Shown: in pieces, positions 58,287 through 64,000 of the stretch | How positions within the stretch are numbered: the stretch's first letter is position 1 | Layout: every line of letters begins with the position of its first letter | Assembly (NCBI GenBank): GCA_902728285.1 | Contig: CACVBU010000824.1 | Coordinates: 699,307 to 763,306 of the forward strand | DNA length: 64,000 nucleotides | Direction: 5' to 3' | Source of the DNA: Clytia hemisphaerica | Taxonomy: Eukaryota; Cnidaria; Hydrozoa; Leptothecata; Clytiidae | Notes under the pieces: generated by a model | Database searches by the model: none | What the model was told of the DNA's origin: nothing | The model's input: only the letters and a program-made list of their open reading frames with translations | Made by a program: the position numbers and the translations under genes

Positions 58287-61200
58287 ATGTACACTAACTT
58301 ATCAGACGGACCAAGCCAACGGCCAAGGAAAACGTAAGTTCAACGTCTTATTTTCTCGTTCTTCAAGATAGTTTAATGTGTGATTAGTGCGTTTAGTTTA
58401 GAGCTATTTGTCAATTACCTTAAAGGAATGGTGGGAATTTAATTTGGTGTTTGCTGAAAAATGTATCCTTAAAATGGCGTAAAAACAGCAAGAAAAAATG
58501 CAAAAACACCAAAAAAGAGATCATATTTTCAAAAAGTTTAATTTGGCGGGAATTTAATTTGGTGGATTCTGGCCAAATCCGCCAAATTTTCTTTCCACCA
58601 AAATTTCTTCCTTTAAGGTACTCTTTTGTAACACCATTAACGTCCCTTGACGTCCTTTAGAACGGAGAAGCCATGTGATGATCATATTTCTTTTAAGCTA
58701 AATGGGCTCACACGTATTTTTATAAGAACATCCAAAAATCTCAACTTTGGAGTCTTAAGCCTAGAAATGTTCTTACAAAATGCCCTTATTTTCACCATTT
58801 TGTGAGTACTTTTATGCAATTTCCGAAGATATTGGTTGTTTTAGAGTCCTGAGAGCCTTAAAGTTATCAACTTGCTCTTAACATTTTTGTCTTTGAAGCC
58901 TTTCACGTTTGTCTTATAAGAACATAAGAACAAATGGCCACGATGACCAATATATTAAGAACATGTTTTAACATTTTAAGGCTTTGCTAAAACACCTATT
59001 TTCTTAGGAAAAAGGATGAAAATACTCACAACATGGTGAAAATAATTTCCAGGCCTAAAACTCAAAAAGTTAAGAAAACCGAAGACTTCAAAGATTTTTG
59101 ATATTCTTATAAAAAAGCGTGTTTCTTCTTTTTAGTTTGTTCTTATAAAAAACCTGTACTACTGTTATTCAACAACACTTACCACACACACACTTTCTTT
59201 TCCCATAGAAAACCATCAAAGAAACAACTAGTATTAATCACACTAACAACCCTTACTGTTTGCGCAGCGATCGCCGTTGCTGTTGTCATAACATTGTATT
59301 GTTTCAAGTCTAAACGTCATATCCATGGGAACCCGAAATCCTCAGCTAATGCAGAACTGTACCAAAATGGCGCCGTCGCTACGGATGCAGCCAGCTGCTC
59401 AGAATTAGGTAAGATGAAGGGTTCATGTGTTGAAGTAATACTTGGTCTAATCTATTTGTGTAGGAATGTCCCAGGGACAGACACAATGCAGAGTCCTTTG
59501 TTCCCCTTTTTGATTGTCAAATTCAAGATCAAAATTTCTCAAAACCACAATATTTGAATGTAATTGGTTCAAAAGTTTACGAATTTTAGCCGCTAAATTT
59601 GCGATAAAGTCTGAATTTTCTTACTAAAGCTTTCTTTAGCATGCAACTGCTAGCGCTCTCTTACATTAATGACATTTCTCATATTTTGCTCAACCCAGGT
59701 CGTGATATTTTACGGAACGGAACAGCAGTCGATGCCGCAGTTGCCACCGCATTCTGTTTAGGACTATACAGCATGCATTCAACAGGTATTGGAGGCGGTG
59801 GCTTAATGATGGTTTATCAGAAGAGCTCCAAAACAATGGAATCGTTTGATTACCGAGAAACTGCTCCTGGTCGATCCACTGTAGATATGTTCAAGAAAGA
59901 CCCTTCAAAATCTAGCACAGGTAAAAATTGATCGGGCTTGTTTTAAAATGGTGTAATTTTTGAAAATCTTAATAAAATCAATTAAAAAAATTAGCTTTGG
60001 GTTTGTGGTTATGAAAATCAAATATATTCGAGAGATGGTGGGTATGGGGGGTTTCTGGCAGCTACGCCGAAGCTCAGATTGTTACCGTAGCTTTAGCTTA
60101 ATCTAGTCAACGCCAATTCTTCGCAGCAGAAAAATCTTTTATTGTGATATCCCGGTGAAGGCGGCAGGAAGACCCTGGAAATGCATCAGAAATGTTTAGT
60201 CGTGAGGTTTAACCACCCTAAGGTATCTTAACTCTTTTTTTCTCTGCAAGGTGGCTTATCAATTGGAATCCCAGGTGAGGTCAAGGGTTTACATGAAGTT
60301 TGGCGGAAGTATGGGAAAACCCCTTGGGAGAAGCTCATTCAACCTACTATTGATCTCGCTGAGAATGGTTTTCACATGACTTTACGGATGTATGAAGCTG
60401 CAGAAAGTATGAGACACAGGTTAAAGAAAGATGAAGGGTTCAAGTACGTCAAATTTTCATGTTAAAGGTTTTGTTTTTAAATAAGGGTGATATTGTTTGC
60501 TTACTCAATTCTAATTCACAAGCTTTTTAACATTGGATTGACACGGATGTGAAGCAAGATTAGTCAGAAAGAGGAAAAAATAAACATGAGACAAACATCT
60601 TTTTGCTTATATCAGCATAATCTAGCAATAGGCAGACACTTTCCTGGTATGAAATATGTGTCTCATATGACACGGGAACACTTAGGTAAAGATAAAACCT
60701 TTAAAAATTTCTCATTTAGTGGAATAATTCAAAAATCGGATATCTTGATTTTTTTACTGGTTCAAATAAATTTCTCTTTTCTTTACATAGGAAACTTCTG
60801 TTCGAAAACGGTGCTGTCTTAGAGCTAGGATCCACAATTATCGACAAAGCACTAGCCGCTACTCTCCGAAAAATAGCCGATGAGCCAAATGATTTTTACA
60901 ACGGATCACTAGCCGAAAGTATTGTTCAAGATATCCAGGCTAAAGGTGGGATTGTCACTTTAGATGACTTCGCGAATTATAAAGTAGTGAATCGCAAAAT
61001 CATGGAAACAGATCTTGGTGATTATACAATGCATGCTATGCCGAGTCCTACTGGTGGCCCTATCGTCAGTTTTATCATGAATGTTATTAAAGGTAGGTTA
61101 TGTCGTATATTTGACTCTCTCTAATTTGATTTTCAAGGGAATTGGATTTTCATCGAATAATAGTAGAGCGTCGTTTATGAGAGTTTCTTGTTTCGTTGAC

Positions 61201-62820
61201 TTTAAAAGTTATCGAATAATGAAACATATCAAATAGTGGCACGTCGAATTAGAGAGCGTCAACTGCTCTCCATTGTTCCTAGCATTAAACTCTTTCTTCA
61301 GATGAAGGCCTGAAAGCATTTATTGTCTATAGTGTAGACGACTTTGTCAAAAATATTGCGTCATTTCTATTATTATTTTTTTAAATATTTGGGAATTCAA
61401 TACCAGTACTCTGATATACGAGTGAGCGAAGATACTCATGAAATTGTGTGAAATTTTGAAACTCTGATCAAAAGGATTTTTCTTAGCCGGGATTCAGAAA
61501 CTACCTCTAGAACCTATACAAGGCTCGGTGGGCGAGTACAATGATTTTGAGGAAACTTTTCATTTTAGGTTATGGCTTCTCTTCTGAAGATTTATCAAGC
61601 ACTCCGAAGGAGATTAAAACATATCATCGGATATTGGAAGCAATGAAGTTCGCCTTTGCTGAAAAAACGAGAGAGGGTGATCCAGACTTCCAAGACAAAA
61701 TGGATGTGCAAAAGGTAGAACTCATCTCTCATGTCTTAACGGTTCTTTTTACGCTGAAATATTATTGTTACCAGTCTCCTAAAAAGCTGACCGCGTCCCT
61801 AAGGGTTGATGGGCGTATTGGCGTTAATTTTAGGCATACGGCAAATTTACGGCAAGCAAAAGAGGGCGTAAAAAGAGCCTAATAAGCAGTTAGAAGGGCT
61901 TCATTGCTAACCGTCCTACCTTAAGGGTACCCAGTCACGCGGGATTGACGTTCGCTTGCTTTTTTTATTAAAATCAGTACCCGCGAATTAACAAATTTGG
62001 GTATTTGTCATTAACAAAGTTTAAAAAATCCTTAGGAAAATGAACGAAATTTGTCCATGATATGGCAAAACCGCGAATATTAATTCGATGAAATCTGATC
62101 TTTTCGATCTTTTCTTCGAACGCTAAAAATGAGTTCCCGCTAAAATGAGTTCCCTAAAGGTATGTCTTTGACACGTGTGTTGCTCAAACTTTTCTCACCA
62201 ATTTTATTGGGAGTTTCAAATCTAATACTTGTACAAAGCTCCAAGGGAAAGAAAGCTTTCGAAATTCCAAAGCTTCCGTGACTAAGTTTTTAAAAAGTGC
62301 TAAGCTTCAAAATGCATCAACACAGAGAAAGTGTCTACTTCGCATCTATTGTTTAGTTTTCAAGAAAAAGTTAAAACACATGCGTATTTATAAATGTTAG
62401 TCGTTATTATACGCAGTACACAAAGAGGAATGAATACGTAGGGGTGGTACAGTTACTTTTGGTCGAGGTTGTAAATGGTGAAATTTGTCGTTCTTTTTTA
62501 AATTTGTCGTTCTTTTTTAAATTTGTCGTTCTTTTTAATGTTGCGAAGTAGACACGACAAAACTTCATCAAAAGCTTTTATCATTTTTGGATATAATTTT
62601 GCAATTTAAAAACCAATCAAATCTCATTCTAGTGGGAAGAAAACATGACCAGCTCTTATTTCGGTAACCAAATCCGTGGACGCATCACCGATGATACAAC
62701 GCACAATATTTCATATTACGGCGTCAACGTAGAACCGCCCACGGATCACGGGACAACGCACGTCAGTATTTATGCGCCGAATGGAGATGCAGTCTCTTAT
62801 ACTTCGTCAGTCAATGATTG
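58287..62820 (+). CDS. Gamma-glutamyltransferase, type II membrane precursor (3' end not found in window)
   Basis: Exons 58287-58333, 59209-59408, 59699-59920, 60251-60443, 60791-61092, 61569-61714 and 62633-62820 join in phase (432 codons so far). A short basic cytosolic N-terminus is followed by one membrane segment, residues about 23-48. The large subunit has the family blocks NGTAVDAAVATAFCLGLYSMHSTGIGGGG, with its Arg in DYRETAP, then GIPGEVKGLHEVWRKYGKTPW, DFYNGSLAE and MPSPTGGP. The last exon carries DHGTTHVSIYAPNGDAVSYTS, where Thr-411 is the expected autocleavage nucleophile starting the small subunit. The enzyme removes the gamma-glutamyl group from extracellular glutathione. It resembles GGT1/GGT5; I cannot choose. 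The exon ends TG|GT in phase 2, and the next exon (small-subunit core) is not recognisable up to 64000. Confidence 0.92.
58700..59125. mobile_element. Two GTAAGAACATCC-family MITEs in opposite orientation
   Basis: About 58700-58925 starts ACGTATTTTTATAAGAACAT-CCAAAAAT. About 58910-59125 runs in reverse and ends TTGATATTCTTATAAAAAAG-CGTG. Together they form an inverted pair in GGT intron 1, just before the membrane-segment exon. Confidence 0.7.
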
Positions 62821-63756
62821 GTATGTTTTTTTTGAAAATTGTCACATTGGGTTTTTTATTGATCTTGCTTTTTTTTTCGCTGATAAGATTCTTCGTCTGA
62901 TTTCTACACTGCTTAGGTTAGGATAAATCGTTATCGTATTATCATAAAACAGTTATATTACTGTACTAACATGGATTATAAACTACTCCAGTCTAAACGA
63001 GGTGGTATCGTTGATTTCAAATCCCCGAAGGGGCTATATCGGAAACTTCAGGATGGGAAATCCAATCCTAAACACGTGATCCGTGTGTTTTTCAAACAAA
63101 ATTTCTAAATGCGGGGCAAACTTAAGGCTTCACTTTTTCTTTCTTGAGAAAGTAGGTTGAAGATTCTTCTCTAGCCCTTTCGGGGCTTCAAACTCAATTA
63201 GTGGTATCTTGATAGCCTCCGTTCGCGAAAGCCACATCAAATATATTGATTTACAGAGATTAAGGGCTGCTTACAAGCTATCAAAAATTGCTATTGTTTT
63301 TTGAAATTGCTCTCAACTTCAAATCGTAATTTGATGCTGATGATGTTTATTTTGATAAGGAAGTTGTGGTCGCAATGTTATTTCAGATTACCACAAGTAA
63401 AATGAGAACCAAATATGTCTTGATTGCAATCTGAATTGTCAATCCACTTCACTGTGAATTAAATAAACAGACTTTGATATGGAGCTGTCTACTCACACGT
63501 CGCTTCTGCATAGAAAATGAAACATAGATACTGACGATTCTGATGTAGCAATGTCTCCCCGTCTTACCTTTTCTACTTGTTTTACTATTTTTAAGTTATT
63601 GTTTCCTAAGAGGGGGTCTATCTAACAAATCCTGCATTACTAAAAATAAACAAAAAGAACGACAAACTTCATAAAGAACGACAAACTTCATGTTTCGCCG
63701 TCCACAACCCCGACCGAAAGTGACTGTAACACCCCTACGGATTCATTCCTCTTTGT
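62421..63756. repeat. Inverted repeat pair flanking the catalytic GGT exon
   Basis: The left arm (62421-62500; CAAAGAGGAATGAATACGTA, GGGGTGGTACAGTTAC, AAATTTGTCGTTC) and the right arm (63651-63756; GAACGACAAACTTCATG, GTGACTGTAACACCCCTACG, ATTCATTCCTCTTTG) are about 80-100 bp and largely inverse. The left also has three direct TTTGTCGTTCTTTTTTAAA units. The exon 62633-62820 lies between them. Confidence 0.8.
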
Positions 63757-64000
63757 TTATCACGGGAATTAACTACATGTGGTTTAAAAGAACGACAAAT
63801 TATGAATTATGAATTGCAAGACGAACCCACTGCTAAGAATACAAAAAAGCTTGCAATCTCTCTCTGTCATGACCTATATAAGAACATTGGAGAACGGAAA
63901 AAGGAAACTAAAATTATGAGACGTTTTACTTTAAACTAGGAACCTCAAAAAAGAAAAGTAATTAAAATATGGAAATTTTAACCTATTATAGGTAAATGTT
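62821..64000. other. Rest of GGT intron 7
   Basis: No exon recognised. It holds the right arm of the inverted repeat and small hairpins (AGCCCTTTCGGGGCTT near 63175). The remaining GGT small-subunit exons should lie beyond the window. Confidence 0.5.

Noticed and set aside
1..64000. CRISPR array, operon or bacterial defence system
   Set aside because: The DNA is clearly animal, with introns. Tandem repeats here lack conserved spacers of equal length.

Overview
This window is nuclear DNA from an invertebrate animal. The genes are split by GT-AG introns of about 0.1 to 6.5 kb, the DNA is A+T-rich by eye, and introns and intergenic DNA are full of short inverted-repeat elements (MITEs), tRNA-derived SINEs and minisatellites. 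The genes are animal or ciliated-eukaryote families (an ankyrin TRP channel, selenoprotein M, CFAP410, MKS1, gamma-glutamyltransferase). I cannot name the phylum from sequence alone. All gene models below were assembled by hand from splice sites, reading phase and remembered family patterns; no alignment or search was run.

Layout. 1-8139 (+): 3' part of an ankyrin-repeat TRP channel gene (copy A). 11410-21143 (+): a complete tandem paralogue (copy B, 1197 aa); six consecutive exons have identical lengths in the two copies. 22809-25807 (-): a five-exon selenoprotein M gene (113 aa) with the selenocysteine TGA in a 36-nt exon. 26.6-32.9 kb: a gene-poor block built of inverted repeats nested in one another. 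35021-35941 (+): intronless CFAP410 (C21orf2). 36880-56129 (+): MKS1, 11 coding exons, 540 aa. MKS1 intron 8 holds a tandemly repeated exon/splice-donor segment and an antisense single-exon gene for a secreted protein. Its intron 10 holds a 5.15-kb foldback-type transposon. 58287-62820 (+): 5' part of a membrane-anchored gamma-glutamyltransferase gene, still open at the last visible exon.

How the genes relate. The two TRP genes are a tandem duplication whose pore loops and proline-rich tails have diverged. CFAP410 and MKS1 are both cilium-base proteins and lie 0.94 kb apart in the same direction. SELENOM (ER redox) and GGT (glutathione breakdown at the cell surface) are unrelated neighbours.

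The most unusual object is the element at 49981-55129. It has long inverted arms made of short tandem repeats, one of which reads as a Pro/Glu-rich decapeptide. It is flanked by a perfect 9-bp target duplication inside a MITE whose uninterrupted copies elsewhere in the window show the empty site. As it lies in an intron, its arms can pair in MKS1 pre-mRNA. The most easily missed gene is SELENOM, which is in five small pieces with an in-frame TGA.
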